Source: Typha latifolia (taxonomy: Eukaryota; Streptophyta; Magnoliopsida; Poales; Typhaceae). From it: a DNA stretch of 64,000 nucleotides. The notes under the pieces were generated by a model. That model saw only the letters and a list, made by a program, of their open reading frames with translations. It did not search any database and was not told the origin of the DNA. The position numbers and the translations under genes are program-made. Below, one piece after another: positions 22,017 through 32,394 of the stretch. The stretch covers positions 3,452,850-3,516,849 of the forward strand of contig CM034113.1 of NCBI GenBank assembly GCA_019914945.1. The letters run 5' to 3'. How positions within the stretch are numbered: the first letter of the stretch is position 1; each line of letters starts with the position of its first letter.

Positions 22017-23069
22017 ATGCCTAGGAAAGCTGCAGTTTCCAAGAAACCTAGGCCGCCTTCGTCACCATCTTCGGCCCCAAAGTTTTCTACTTCGACGGTT
22101 GCAGGACGATACAAACATAATTTTGGCACCCGTCCTATTATTTGTGAACGACCCGTGGTCATTTCCAATTTTCCATCTTTGGGGATCGAACAGATATTTA
22201 CTGAGCGAGGATGGTTATCGGTGTGTCGGATGAGCGGGACTACTTATGTGGAAGTTGTTCGCGAATTCTTTTGTAATGCCACAGTTTTAGAACGCCGTAT
22301 TCGTTCTACTTGTTCGTGGGGTGTCCGTATACTTGGACTCGATGTTATTCGCGCTGAACTTCGTCTTCCCGATGGTGAGTTCCGGTATCCCACATCTGTT
22401 CCACTTCCCGATGTCGATGAATATGCTTTGGCACAAGATGCGATCAAAGGGGAACGTTGGAAGGGAAACATGATGCCGCATGCGAAACTGACACCAGTGG
22501 CTCGCATGCTTCACCTGTTTTGTTTGTCCAACGTTACTCCCAAGACTCGACATTTTAGTATTAGTCTGGATCGTGCATTCCTTCTTCATGCAATGTTATC
22601 TGGAGTCTTTGTTGATTTGGCTGCAGTGATTTATGATTCGATTCTCATAGCTGCACAGAAAGAAACACCACGTGAAGGGTTACCGTTTGGCATCTTTATT
22701 ACGAATTTGTGCATTCAGAGTGGGGTGCGTGTGGATGCTTCGGAACCTTCCATTACTTCGCACAAACCATTGGATTGGTTTACTCTTAAGCGGAGTCAAG
22801 CTCACGACCAGTCGTCTCCTCTCAAGCCGTCCTCTTCCGCCGCTGGTCGTTCATCGCACCCTAATAGTTTTGATGATAGCTCTGACGGTGACACATCTCA
22901 CTCTAAGGGGGAGTTACCATAGTACTCTACTCGTTTCGATCAGCTTAGTACTCAAGTGCGGGATCTTCATTCGGCAGTGACTGATTTACGAGCTAAGCAC
23001 GCTCGTTAGGGGACTGTACTTGACTCTTTGTTGATGATTCTTCAGCGTCAGTTTCCTCCGAGTTCCTAG
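22017..23069 (+). pseudogene. S2 ORF3, post-pol protein of Sirevirus
   Basis: A 350-codon frame downstream of pol, starting ATG 22017 (MPRKAAVSKKPRPP), the start conserved at 57904. A basic, proline/serine-rich N-terminus (residues 1-30) is followed by a globular region (RYKHNFGTRP, FTERGWLS, LRLPDGE, PHAKLTPVARMLHLF, HAMLSGVFVDLAAVIYDS; about 30-240). A serine-rich acidic stretch follows, then a C-terminal heptad coiled coil (FDQLSTQV, LRAK). I see no signal peptide or clear membrane span. CAG-to-TAG at 22920-22922 and a TAG near 23008 interrupt the end; the first 301 codons are open. The central part resembles the putative plant transposon protein domain as I remember it; function unknown. 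Sirevirus ORFs at this place have been called env-like. Confidence 0.75.
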
Positions 23070-23086
23070 TCTTTGGCATTTGTGGC

Positions 23087-23442
23087 AAAAGGGGGAGAGT
23101 GTCTAGGTGTTTAAGTGTCTAGGTGTCTAGGTGTGTAGGGGGGAGAGAATGGTAACAGGGGGAGTTTATTAGAGTCTTTCTGTCTTTCTAATTTGCTTAT
23201 AACTTTGCTTGGAAAAATTGTGAACTTTGTCTGTTTAAGTATTTTTGAACTTATGCTCCATTGATAACTTGTGGTTGGACTGTTTATTCATTTCAAGTTA
23301 TTTTCACTTGATCTTGGATTGGTATATGTTTATTTGCAGGGATTGATGTGCAAAATATTCTAGTCTTGTTGATTACTCATTTGAAGTCTTCGTAATAACT
23401 TGTAACCTAGGTGTTTTGTCACAAAATGCCAAAGGGGGAGAT
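23087..23442 (+). promoter_or_regulatory. Purine tracts before S2 3' LTR
   Basis: GGGGGAG tracts at about 23087-23099, 23137-23145 and 23158-23165, and the LTR-adjacent AAAGGGGGAGAT at 23431-23442. Confidence 0.75.
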
Positions 23443-24417
23443 TCTAAGGTTTTTATGTGTTGGCAATTGTGTACAAAATAGTCTAAGTGTATTTTTTCAT
23501 GTATATGAGCTTTACACAAGTCTAGAATATCTCTGGTTTGAAGAATTGCAAGATTATTGGAGAAAAGCCGTCAAGTTCACACCGCGTTCACAAACGCGTT
23601 CGAACGTGGGTACTGCGTTCACACAGACAGAGAGCCGCGTTAACAAACGCGTTCGAACGCGGGTACTGCGTTCACATAGACCGAGAGCCGCGTTCACAAA
23701 TGCGTTCGAACGCGGGTACTGCGTTCACACAGACCGAGAGCTGCGTTCACAAACGCGTTCGAACGCAACCTGAAGAATTCAAGTTGTCGCGTTCGAACGC
23801 ACTCGGGCCTGTTCGAATGCACCTGAGTTCAAATCATGTCGTTCGAACGCACCCGGGCCGCGTTCGAACGCACCAACGAAGTTTGATAAAATTGGACTTT
23901 CGTGAGTACGGATAAGACTTGGATTTGGCTCTATCTTGGAGATCATATATAAGGATTGTGAAACCCTATCTCTAGGGTAGTTGAAGAAGCATTATTGAAG
24001 GAGAGTTCTTGAGGCTACATCGGTTCTTCAACTAACAAGGTTCTTCTCTTCTACAAATCTTAATCTTTCATCTTAAGGGCTATCTAGACGAAAGATCAAT
24101 CTCGAGGGTTACTGAGATTGGACTTCAATCACGAGAAGCGGTGAATCGTGGGTTCTAGCGAGCAAGACTGAGAGGAACAAAATCGTTTCGTTCGACGGGT
24201 TGTTTTGAGAGTCAGTCTTGTAACTGCTACTATTCTAGTGATTGGTTTTGATTCGAGTTTGGATCAGTGGTTTTTTCCCGTTTGGATTTTTCCACGTTAA
24301 AATCTTGGCGTTCATCTCTACTTTCATTCTTAATATTTCTACGGACTTTTACTTAAGCGAACGGGTGATATCGTTGCCTAGTATTTAGATACATACGTGT
24401 GTCTAGGGATTTTTTCA
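23443..24417 (+). repeat. S2 3' LTR (975 bp)
   Basis: It starts TCTAAGG (family TGTTAGG with substitutions) and ends TTTTTTCA. Minisatellite at 23582-23770, TATATAA at 23946-23952. It is followed directly by mid-LTR sequence, GGAGACTTCTTGAGG, with no host DNA. Confidence 0.85.
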
Positions 24418-24713
24418 GGAGACTTCTTGAGGCTACATCGGTTCTTCAACTATCAAGGTTCCACTCATCTACAAAACCTAATCTTTCGTCTTAAGGGCTA
24501 TCTAGATGAAAGATCAATCTCGAGGGTTACTGAGGTTGGACTTCAATCACGAGAAGTAGTGAATCGTGGGTTCTAGCGAGCAAGACTGTGAGGAACAAAG
24601 TCGTTTGGATCGACGGGTTGTTTTGTGAGTTAGTCTTGTAACTGCTACTATTCTAGTGATTGGTTTTGATCCGAGTTTTGATCCGAGTTTGGATCTGAGT
24701 TCTAGCGAGCAAG
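24418..24713 (+). repeat. Sirevirus LTR fragment, direct
   Basis: It covers the R/U5 part from GGAGACTTCTTGAGG to a duplicated GATCCGAGTTTGGATC block, and ends at GCGAGCAAG where the orientation changes. Confidence 0.8.
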
Positions 24714-24967
24714 TCCCTCTCTCTCTCTGTCTGTGTGAACGCAGTACCCACGTTCGAACGCGTTTGTAACGCAGCTCTCTGTCTATGTGAACGCAGTACC
24801 CGCGTTCGAACGCGTTTGTGAACGCGGTGTGAACTCGACGACTTTTCTCCAATAATCTTGCAAAATCTTCAAACTAGAGATATTCTAGACTTGTGTAAAG
24901 CTCATATAAATGAAAAAAATACACTTAGAATATTTTGTACACAATTGTCAACAAATAAAACCTAACA
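24714..24967 (-). repeat. Sirevirus LTR fragment, inverted U3
   Basis: Reverse-strand U3 with two minisatellite units, ending CCTAACA (24961-24967), the inverted LTR start. It is joined directly to GGATTGTGATGCC, which in normal LTRs follows TATATAA. Confidence 0.85.
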
Positions 24968-25430
24968 GGATTGTGATGCCCTATCTAGAGGGTGGTTGAA
25001 AAAGCATTATTGAAGGAGACTTCTTTAGGCTACATCGGTTCTTCAACTAACAAGGATCCACTCATCTACAAAACTTAATCTTTCGTCTTATGGGCTATCT
25101 AGACGAAAGATCAATCTCGAGGGTTACTGAGGTTGGACTTCAATCACGAGAAGCATTGAATCGTGGGTTCTAGCGAGCAAGACTGAGAGGAACAAAGTCG
25201 TTTGGATCGACGGGTTGTTTTCTAAGTCAGTCTTGTAACTACTACTATTCTAGTGATTGGTTTTGATCCGAGTTTGGATCCATAGTTTTTTCCCGTTTGG
25301 GTTTTCCACGTTAAAATCTTGGCGTTCATCTCTGCTTTTGTTCTTAATATTTTTACGGACTTTGTTTTAAGCGAACGAGTGATATCATTGCTTAGTATTT
25401 AGATACATACTTGTGTCTAGGGTTTTTTCG
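24968..25430 (+). repeat. Sirevirus LTR fragment, direct R/U5 to the end
   Basis: From GGATTGTGATGCCC to the LTR terminus TTTTTTCG, followed by TATTT, the right target duplication of the complex. It carries CTTCTTTAGGC and AAGGATCC variants, shared only with 50546-50896. Confidence 0.85.
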
Positions 25431-25435
25431 TATTT

Positions 25436-25590
25436 TATTTGGTGTTGGATTATGTGAGAATGTATATGTTAGCAGGTAGTATTGGATGATGTCATGATTG
25501 TATGCGTATAGGAGAGTATCTGTGTGTGACGGGCCCCATCTATCCTGTCGCGTGGGTGTGCACGTGCTCCTGCCGGGTAGGGGCGTTACA
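25436..25590 (+). repeat. 3' LTR of element C, right part
   Basis: The continuation of 2102-4932 after the Sirevirus complex. It ends GGGGCGTTACA, the partner of TGTAAC at 1360. It is followed by AAAAT, the target duplication. Confidence 0.8.
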
Positions 25591-25595
25591 AAAAT

Positions 25596-25673
25596 ACACC
25601 TCAAATAGAATTGGACGAGCCAAGAAAGTCGCAATCCAGTTCCGGCCTACCATAACGGAGGAAATACGGCCAA
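25596..25673 (+). pseudogene. Family-A gypsy gag fragment of element F (part 2)
   Basis: It continues the gag interrupted at 1359. It aligns with 13517-13595 of Gy1 through the GACGAGCCAAG.AAG.CGCAATC region. It is cut at 25673 by the start of LTR E. Confidence 0.75.
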
Positions 25674-26298
25674 TGTAACAACCCAATCTTAAAAACAAAG
25701 AAAAAAAAGAAAAAAAAGAAAGAAATAAAATAAAATAAAAATCTCGGCACGACGCGACCTCGTGCCCATGCAAGCTGCGCATGCAGCTTGCGTGGTGGGG
25801 GCGCCACGCGCCCGCTGCCGCTGCCGCAGCCAACGGGTTGCGGCCAGCTGGCCGCGGCGGGCCCCGGTGCCGCCGCAACCCCCTCCACCGCCTCCTCTCT
25901 CTCTCTCTTTAAATCTCTCTCTCTATCTATTTATCTCTCTCAGTCTCTCTCTCACTCCACTCTCTCTCCACTACCTTTCGCACTCCTCATCGCCGACGTT
26001 GGCCCGCCGCCACCAGTGAGAAGCTCTCTCTCCCTCTCTCTTTCTCTCTCTGTCTTGCTTGAGCTCGTCGGAGCCGAGCCGCTGGCGAGAGGCCGGCCGC
26101 TAGCTTGCCAGCAGCGGTCGGTGCCCTCCCCGCCAGCCCGGGTCCGTAAGCTCCTCCCTCACCTTCTCTCTTTCTTCTCTTCGTCTTCTCTTCTTCTTCT
26201 TCTTCTTCCTCTTTCTTCTTCTTATTTCTTATTTCTATTTCTTCTTCCTTTCTTTTCCCTCAGCTCCCCTCCCCTCTTCTTCTTCTCCTTCTCTTCCC

Positions 26299-26371
26299 TT
26301 CTTCTTCTTCTTCTTCTTCTTCTTCTTCTTCTTCTCCTTCTTCTTCTTCTTCTTCTTCTTCTTCCTCCTCG
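26299..26371. repeat. (CTT)n microsatellite in LTR E
   Basis: Near-perfect CTT repeats. Equivalent tracts are at 27627-27735 and 30808-30850 (element D) and 33695-33745. Confidence 0.95.
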
Positions 26372-26400
26372 GCTTCTACTTCTTTTTTTCTTCTTTTGCA

Positions 26401-26456
26401 CAGTGCTGGGCTCGGCCCAGCACTGTAGTAGGTAGTGTTGGGCCGAGCCCAGCACT
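26401..26456. repeat. GC hairpin pair in LTR E
   Basis: Two palindromes: CAGTGCTGGG/CCCAGCACTG around CTCGG (26401-26425), and AGTGTTGGG with CCCAGCACT (26434-26456). Confidence 0.85.
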
Positions 26457-26775
26457 TATGGCAGATTTAATTAATTTATTAATTAATTATTTTATTTATG
26501 CTATTTATTTAGGTATTTTTCTTCTTAATTAATGCAAATAGATTATATAGACATTAACTATTTTAATAATATTACATATTCTTCAATATAATTTTATTAA
26601 TGATAATTTTATAATTAATGATTAATTAGGTATAAATATAGGTAATACTTATATTTATTTATTTATTTATATATCTATTAGATTAATAGATAGATTTGTA
26701 TATTATAATTATTAGATTTATATTCTAAAACCCTCATCATATATATTTTAAGTATTTCTATTAATTTTATGATTA

Positions 26776-26975
26776 TTCTGCAACAAGTAAGAACCCATCT
26801 GAGAGAGTTTAGAGAAATTAATAATCCAATTTCATAATAAATTTGGCTGCCATCCACATACATATAGATGCTAGCCAACAAGTCTTAATAACATTAAGTA
26901 ACCCTAATTCTAGAGGATTCCCGCCGATCGCGTTTGAACGCGCCCGCTCGCGTTGAAGCCGAGTCGCTCACATTG
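26776..26975 (-). repeat. Inverted gypsy LTR fragment (family-B type)
   Basis: The phrase AATAATCCAAT..CATAATAAATTTGGCTGCCATCC and GCTAGCCAACAAG match the minus-strand LTRs at 32795-32870 and the plus-strand LTR at 38340-38410. Degenerate CG palindromes are at 26928-26960. Boundaries are approximate. Confidence 0.6.
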
Positions 26976-27144
26976 AAGGCCATGAAAGATATTATGGTTG
27001 AGATCTCCCTCCATGCCTATTCCGAGACGGCCACACCAAAGAACCGAGGGTGAACGGTGTAATCAAGAAAATCACAGTGAGAATCTTGATCGACACCGGG
27101 TCCACCCACAACTTCTTTGACAAGAGGCTCCTTAGGAAGATTGG
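26976..27144 (+). pseudogene. Element F gag end and protease start
   Basis: Readable as DIMVEISLHAYSETA, matching Gy1 13897-13930, then after a small frame-changing loss the protease start ILIDTGSTHNF-equivalent (about 27090-27118). It ends ATTGG (27140-27144), the target duplication of element D. The protease continues at 31977. Confidence 0.8.
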
Positions 27145-27983
27145 TGTAATAACCCAATGTTAATAAAAAAAAATTCTGCATTGCATGGCACGAGCTGTCG
27201 TGCCATGCAGTGGCAGCGGAAATGGGCACCACGCGCCCCAAGCGCTGGCCCGGCCAACCTGGCCGAGCCAGCTAGCGCGATGGGCCCCTGCCGCCGCCGC
27301 CGTAACCCCCCTCCCCACTGCTTCTCTCTCTCTCTCTCTCGGATTCATTCTCATCTTCCTCTCTCTCTCTCTCTCAAACACCCCTTCTCTCTCTCTCTAC
27401 CCGCTGCCGTCGCCACCTCCACTAGCGTCGGTGAGCTTCCCTCCTTCTCTTTCTCTCTTTCTCTCTTTATCTCTCTCTCTCTCTTTCCCTCTCTTTCTAC
27501 CTCTCTCTCTATCTCTCTTTCTCTCTTTGTTGGCTTTCTCTCGGACTGCCCGGAGGATTGAGTGTCGGCGAGAGGCCGGCCGCTGAGTGGCCACCAGCGA
27601 CCGCACCCTTCCCCTATGGCACAACCATCTTCTTCTTTCTTCTTCTTCTTCTCCTTCTTCTTCTTCTTCTTCTTCTTCTTCTTCTTCTTCTTCTTCTTCT
27701 TCTTCTCTTTCTTCTTCCTCTCCTCCTCCTTCTTCCCTTCCCTTCCTGGCTGCACCCTGCAAGGGGTGCTAGGCTCGGCCCAGCGCACTTGCAGCACCAG
27801 GCGCTGGGCTCGGCCCAGCGCCTTGTTGTGCATGGTGCTGGGCTGAGCCCAGCACTATATGCAATTATATATAATTATATATATATATATATGCACAATT
27901 AGCTTATCTTAGTTAATTTAATGTATTTAGGTTATACAAATTAAATATAATTATATCATAGTTAATATATAGTTCTAATTCTC
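27145..27983 (+). repeat. Element D 5' LTR, truncated
   Basis: It starts TGTAATAACCCAATG. A GC-rich CACGAGCTGTCGTG palindrome, CT tracts (27325-27530), a CTT tract (27627-27735), three GC hairpins (27766-27855) and an AT-rich end follow, before the jump into RT. Confidence 0.8.
27766..27855. repeat. Three GC hairpins in D 5' LTR
   Basis: Palindromes at 27766-27788, 27800-27822 and 27835-27855, each built on GCTGGGCTCGGCCCAGC or a close variant. A block corresponding to these is missing from D's 3' LTR near 30890. Confidence 0.85.
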
Positions 27984-30247
27984 CAGATCTTGAGAGAAAA
28001 AAAGTTATTTGCCAAATTTTCAAAATGCGAGTTCTGGCTAGATCAGGTGGTCTTCCTAGGACATGTAATATCACAGGAAGGGATCAGTGTGGATCAGTCC
28101 AAAATAGATGTTGTATTGAAATGGAGTCAACCAACTAATATCACGGAAATGCGTAGTTTTCTTGGTCTGGCTGGATATTATAAGAGGTTTGTAGAAGGAT
28201 ATGCCAAGATAGTTACGCCTCTTACTAGGTTGACTTGGAAGAATCAAAGGTTTGAGTGGAATGAAGAGTGTGAAAATAGTTTTCAAGAATTAAAAAGAAG
28301 ATTGACTTGTGCACCAATTCTGATTATTCCTTCCTGTGGAATAGGATTTCAAGTGTATTGTGATGCCTCACGTAAAGGATTAGGTTGTGTTTTAATGCAG
28401 AATGGTAATGTAGTGGCTTATGCATCTAGGCAGTTAAAAGATTATGAACAAAATTATCCTACTCATGATTTGGAGTTGGCTGCTGTAGTGTTTGCTTTAA
28501 AGATTTGGCGACACTATCTATATGGGAAAAAATGTAAAATTTTTATAGATCATAAAAGTCTTAAATATTTGTTTACTCGGAAAGAACTTAATTTGCGGCA
28601 AAGGAGATGATTGGAATTAGTGAAAGATTATGATTGTACCATAAATTATCATCCAGGTAAAGCAAATGTTGTTGCAGATGCCTTAAGTAGGAAGTCAGCT
28701 CAAAGTCTAGCATTTTTAATTACCCAACAAACTATGATACTTAAGGATCTGCAAAGGCTAGAAGTTCCAATTGTGGCCAAGGGTGGTGGAGTTGGCTTAC
28801 TTGCACAATTTACTGTCAAACCTACATTGATAGATAGAATTAGTGCATCTCAGAAGACTGATATTAAGGCCATGCAAATTGTGAAAGAAGTACAGAATTC
28901 CAGTAAACCAGACTCTATCGGGATACTGCGTTTTAGAGGTAGATTATATATTCCTAATTGTGAAGGACTCAGAAATGAAATTTTAAATGAAGCTCATACT
29001 TCTGCTTATGCTATGCACCCGGGGGAATAAAAATGTATCATGAGTTGAAGAAGAAATTCTGGTGGGAAGGAATGAAAAGAAATATTGGAGAATTTGTGGC
29101 TAAGTGTTTGACTTGTCAACAAGTCAAAATTGAGCACCAAAGGCCTGCAGGCGCACTACAACCTTTGCAGATTCCTGAATTGAAATGGGAACAAACTAAT
29201 TTGGATTTTGTGACAGGATTACCAAAGACACAGAAAGGGAAGAATGCAATTTGGGTGATTATTGATAGACTAACCAAATCAGCACACTTTTTACTAGTTA
29301 GTACTACTAATTCAATGGAAAAGTTAGCTATCTTGTTTAGAGATGAAATTTTTGCTCACCATAGAATTCCTATTAGTATCACTTAAGATAGAGATCCTCG
29401 TTTTGTGTCTAAATTTTGGAAGCAGTTTCATCACTCTTTTGGAACAAAACTACAATTTAGTACAGCTTATCATCCTCAGACAGATGGTCAATTTGAACGT
29501 ACTATTCAATCATTAGAGGATATGTTGAGAGCATGTGTAATTGATTTCAGATTAGGTTGGGACAAATATTTACCATTGATAGAGTTTGCTTATAATAACA
29601 GCTATCATGCTAGCATTGGTATGCCTCCCTATGAAGCATTATATGGCAGGAAATGTAGATCACCAATTGATTGGGAAGAAGTTGGAGAAAAGAAGGTTGA
29701 AAACTCAATACTAGTGCAAGCTGCAGTTGAGAAGATAAAGACAATTAGAGAACATATGAAGGTGGCACAAAGTAGAAAGAAGAGTTATGCTAATAATAGG
29801 AGGCGTGATTTGGAGTTTCAGGTTGGGGACAAAGTATTCTTAAGAGTTTCACCTTGGAAGGGTGTGTTTCGCTTTGGAAAGAAAGGAAAGTTAAGTCCTA
29901 GGTATATAGGACCTTATGAGATTCTTGGACGAGTGGAGCCTGTAGCTTATAGAGTAGCTTTACCCCCTGACTTAGCACAAATTCATAACGTGTTCCATGT
30001 GTCAGTACTAAGGAAATATATATCAGATCCTTCGCATGTGATTCATTATGTACCAGTTCAGCTGCAGCAAAATTTATCATATGAAGAGCAGCCTGTGAAA
30101 GTCCTTGCTAGAAGAGATAAAATACTAAGCACAAAAGTTATACCATTAGTAAAAATCCTATGGAGAAACCATGCAGTACAAGAAGCTTCTTGGGAACATG
30201 AAGATGAGATACAATCCAAATATGCAGAGTTGTTTAGAGGTATGTAA
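27984..30247 (+). pseudogene. pol: Element D pol: RT end, RNase H, integrase, chromodomain
   Basis: The frame opens inside RT ([16 protein letters not shown]). RNase H follows ([30 protein letters not shown]), then the integrase finger (CLTCQQVK). The integrase core has its acidic residues in LDFVTGLP, DRDPRF and QTDGQFERT. The GPY/F-type C-terminus includes [11 protein letters not shown] and [12 protein letters not shown]. The end is a chromodomain-like VKILWRN....ASWEHEDEI, thought to guide insertion to chromatin. Breaks: TGG-to-TGA at 28608-28610, loss of one G in the run near 29021-29025 giving TAA at 29028, and TAA at 29384-29386 just before DRDPRF. The final frame 29387-30247 is open to its natural stop. 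It is the best preserved integrase of the window. Confidence 0.9.
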
Positions 30248-30272
30248 ATTTCGAGGTCGAAATTTTTTATAA

Positions 30273-30286
30273 GAGGGGAAGGAAAA
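30273..30286 (+). promoter_or_regulatory. Element D purine tract
   Basis: GAGGGGAAGGAAAA, directly before the 3' LTR start at 30287. It follows the Tekay/Del-like phrase TTCGAGGTCGAAATTTTTTAT. Confidence 0.85.
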
Positions 30287-31971
30287 TGTAATTACCCAAT
30301 GTTAATAAAAAAAAAAATTCTGCACTGCATGGCACGACAGCTCGTGCCATGCAGTGGCAGCGGAAATGGGCGCCACACGCCCCAAGCGCCAGCCCGGCCA
30401 ACTTGGCCGAGCTAGCTGGCGCGGTGGGCCCATGCCCCGCCGCCGCAGCCCCCTTCCCCACCGCTTCTCTCTCTCTCTCTATCTATCTATCTCTCTCTCT
30501 CTCTCTCTCTCTCTCGGATTCATTCTCATCTTCCTCTCTTTCTCTCTCTCTCTCTCAAACACCCCTTCTCTCTCTCTACCCGCTGCCGCTGCCACCTCCA
30601 CTAGCGTCGGTGAGCTTCCCTCCTTCTCTTTCTCTCTTTCTCTCTTTATCTCTCTCTCTCTCTCTCCCCCTCTCTTTCTACCTCTCTCTCTATCTCTCTT
30701 TCTCTTTTTGTCGGCTTTCTCTCGGACCGCCGGAGGATTGAGCCGTCGCCGAGAGGCCAGCTGCTGAGTGGCCACCAACGGCCGCACCCCTCCCCCATGG
30801 CCCAACTTTCTTCTTCTTCTTTCTTCTTCTTCTTCTTCTCTTTCTTCTTCCTCTCCTCCTCCTTCTTCCCTTCTCTTCCTGGCTGCTCCCTACAACTATC
30901 ATTGATATACCTTTAGCGTATGACAGGGTAATGATTACTTTCTTCGAGATACCCTTAACGTATGGCAGGGTATGATTCATCTACAGAGATACCCTTAGCG
31001 TATGGTAGGGTATGATTTATCTCCATAGATACTCTTAACGTACGATAGGGTAAGCTCTGTGCTTGTGACATGATGTGTATCGAGTTTGGGGCCGGGTACC
31101 GTAGTCCAACATGGTGGATGATATTCAGAGTTGAGACGGTTGATTGTGATAGTGAGAAATATGTGGATTATATCTGACTCTAACATATACGATTATCTAG
31201 TGGTTGGCATGCATCATGCATCATCATTGATGTGACTAGTTTCATTATTGTTATACATGATATGTCGTTATATTCGGTGATGTTATATGGTAATTTCATC
31301 ATGTGATATATTTTTTTTAGTTGAGGATATAATATGCTCACTCATGAGAATTAATTTTATTCATATATATGTCATTGAGGATACATATATACATGTTCAT
31401 ACATGACATCATGTTACTTTCTGATTCATATTATCTAGTACATGATTTACTCTCTGTTTAACATCACTGATTCGGGGTAAGGTCTAATCACTAAGCCTTT
31501 AGCTCATGACTCTCTTTACTTTCTCCTTTCCAAAAACCCAGGTGAGCGAGTGGAGCAGGATACTCCCTTAGAGACCTTGCGAGTGGGTAAAGAGTAGTGT
31601 GTGGTTAGTGTTTTGTAGTAGTTGAGTTCTCTTATTTGATGTATTAATGGACATCCTCCAAGTATGTCTTTATCCTTATCTTATATTCTAGCAGGTGACT
31701 TTGTACTTGTATAATGATATATATATCACCGTTGTGTATATGTAGTTGTGAAAAGCTCTTGATGATGTGTTATGGCCTGTGTGGGGCCCATGTAGGGTTA
31801 TTTGTATGCTGTTGACAGTTAGACTTAAGTTATTCTCAGTTTAAATGTTGTGGATAAAATCATGATATTATTACAGGTTTATTTGATTGTCAGTATCTAC
31901 TGAATGGTCAGGTGCTATGCATGTGCCGTGTGGGCTTGTGCTATGCACGTGTTTAGAGTTTGGGTGTCACA
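30287..31971 (+). repeat. Element D 3' LTR (1685 bp)
   Basis: It starts TGTAATTACCCAATG and ends GTGTCACA before ATTGG. It has the same start, CT and CTT tracts as the 5' LTR. The hairpin and AT-rich part is deleted near 30890, where a 40-bp tandem repeat begins. Later parts share phrases with LTR C (GATTCGGGGTAAGGTC near 31470). Confidence 0.85.
30904..31062. repeat. 40-bp tandem repeat in D 3' LTR, four units
   Basis: Units begin at 30904, 30946, 30986 and 31026. Each has GATAC.CTTA.CGTA and AGGGTA. LTR C has a similar but decayed pattern at 4020-4100. Confidence 0.8.
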
Positions 31972-31976
31972 ATTGG

Positions 31977-32330
31977 GGTCGAGTCGGAACTCACGGATGG
32001 GTTCGATGTGACGATCGGAGACGGCACAAACTTACTAGCAGACTTTATTTGTGGAGGTGTGGATTTGAAGGTGCAAGGCCAAACTTTCACATTGGATTTT
32101 TATCCACTGGCCTTGCAGGGTGCTAAAATCATCTTGGGGACATAATTACTTCAAAGCTTGGGGCCTGTAATATTTGATTTTACAAACCTCACGTTTACAT
32201 TTCGAAGGAATGGTTAGAGAGTGCTGCTCGATGGAAATCAACTGCGACAAGGGCCAACGTTGCAACTGCTGTTGGGACTTCCATGTGCAGGGGCTGAGCT
32301 CTCATCTTGCAAATGGCTATTGCTAAATGA
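31977..32330 (+). pseudogene. Element F protease fragment (part 4)
   Basis: It continues the host protease after element D: readable as GFDVTIGDGT, ADFICGG, VQGQTFTLDFYPLALQGA and, past a CAA-to-TAA at 32143-32145, LQSLGPV and TFTFRRNG, then another stop near 32215 and VLLDGNQ. It matches Gy1 14055-14400. The similarity ends about 32330, before RT, where sequence of unclear origin leads into an inverted LTR. Confidence 0.85.
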
Positions 32331-32394
32331 TGGGTTATGGTACCAAAAGATAGGCTATGGAACGATTTCTTCAAGATCTGAATTTGTTACAGGA

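Larger units (their letters stand above)
4933..25430 (+). mobile_element. Ty1/copia Sirevirus complex (copies S1 and S2) with outer target duplication
   Basis: The left end is TGTTAGG at 4933. The right end is the LTR terminus at 25430, which reads TTTTTTCG, a CA end with A changed to G. The flanks are TATTT at 4928-4932 and 25431-25435, so the outer ends behave as one insertion into the LTR of C. Inside are S1 (5' LTR, gag, pol, ORF3 tail, 3' LTR stub), the nested gypsy Gy1, a second 5'-truncated copy S2 with ORF3 and a 975-bp LTR, and a cluster of direct and inverted LTR fragments. The tandem content implies unequal recombination or nested insertion followed by deletion. Sirevirus traits are the long post-pol region with an extra ORF and multiple purine tracts. 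Confidence 0.8.
1360..25590 (+). mobile_element. Tekay/Del-like Ty3/gypsy element C, internally gutted, with nested insertions
   Basis: The outer ends are TGTAAC at 1360 and GTTACA ending at 25590, a 6-base terminal inverted repeat. They are flanked by the 5-bp duplication AAAAT at 1355-1359 and 25591-25595. Host gag sequence reads through on both sides. C now consists of a 5' LTR stub, about 550 bp of internal remnant ending in a purine tract, and a 3' LTR about 2.99 kb long if the Sirevirus complex at 4933-25430 is removed. No pol remains. The Tekay/Del assignment comes from the TGTAACAACCC start and the purine-tract context, which resembles element D's. Confidence 0.85.
25674..26775 (+). 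repeat. Tekay-like LTR fragment E
   Basis: It starts TGTAACAACCCAATCTTAAA like C. It has CT tracts (25894-26050), a long CTT tract (26299-26371), a pair of GC hairpins (26401-26456) and an AT-rich part matching 2700-2990. It loses similarity near 26775, with no LTR end or target duplication. Element F's gag resumes about 300 bp of sequence further on, so material was deleted. Long leucine/serine or glutamate/arginine frames here are translations of the microsatellite. Confidence 0.75.
27145..31971 (+). mobile_element. Tekay/Del-like Ty3/gypsy element D
   Basis: A 4.83-kb element with ends TGTAATAACCC and GTGTCACA, flanked by ATTGG at 27140-27144 and 31972-31976. The interrupted host protease reads through. 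Its 5' LTR is truncated and fused directly to the second half of RT, so the primer site, gag, protease and N-terminal RT are missing. RNase H, integrase and chromodomain remain, followed by a purine tract and a 1.69-kb 3' LTR. The target duplication shows that the ends are original, so the internal loss came later or the copy inserted in a deleted form. Confidence 0.88.

Noticed and set aside
22017..22922. ORF3 as a viral envelope gene
   Set aside because: No signal peptide or transmembrane segment is visible; only its position after pol recalls env.
25601..26455. Long frames rich in Leu/Ser (plus) or Arg/Glu (minus)
   Set aside because: They are translations of CT and CTT microsatellites inside a Tekay-like LTR; no domain and no start context.
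27351..27833. Glu/Lys-rich minus-strand frame of 160 codons
   Set aside because: A translation of the CTT/CT tracts of the element D LTR; the complementary strand gives poly-Leu/Ser of equal length.
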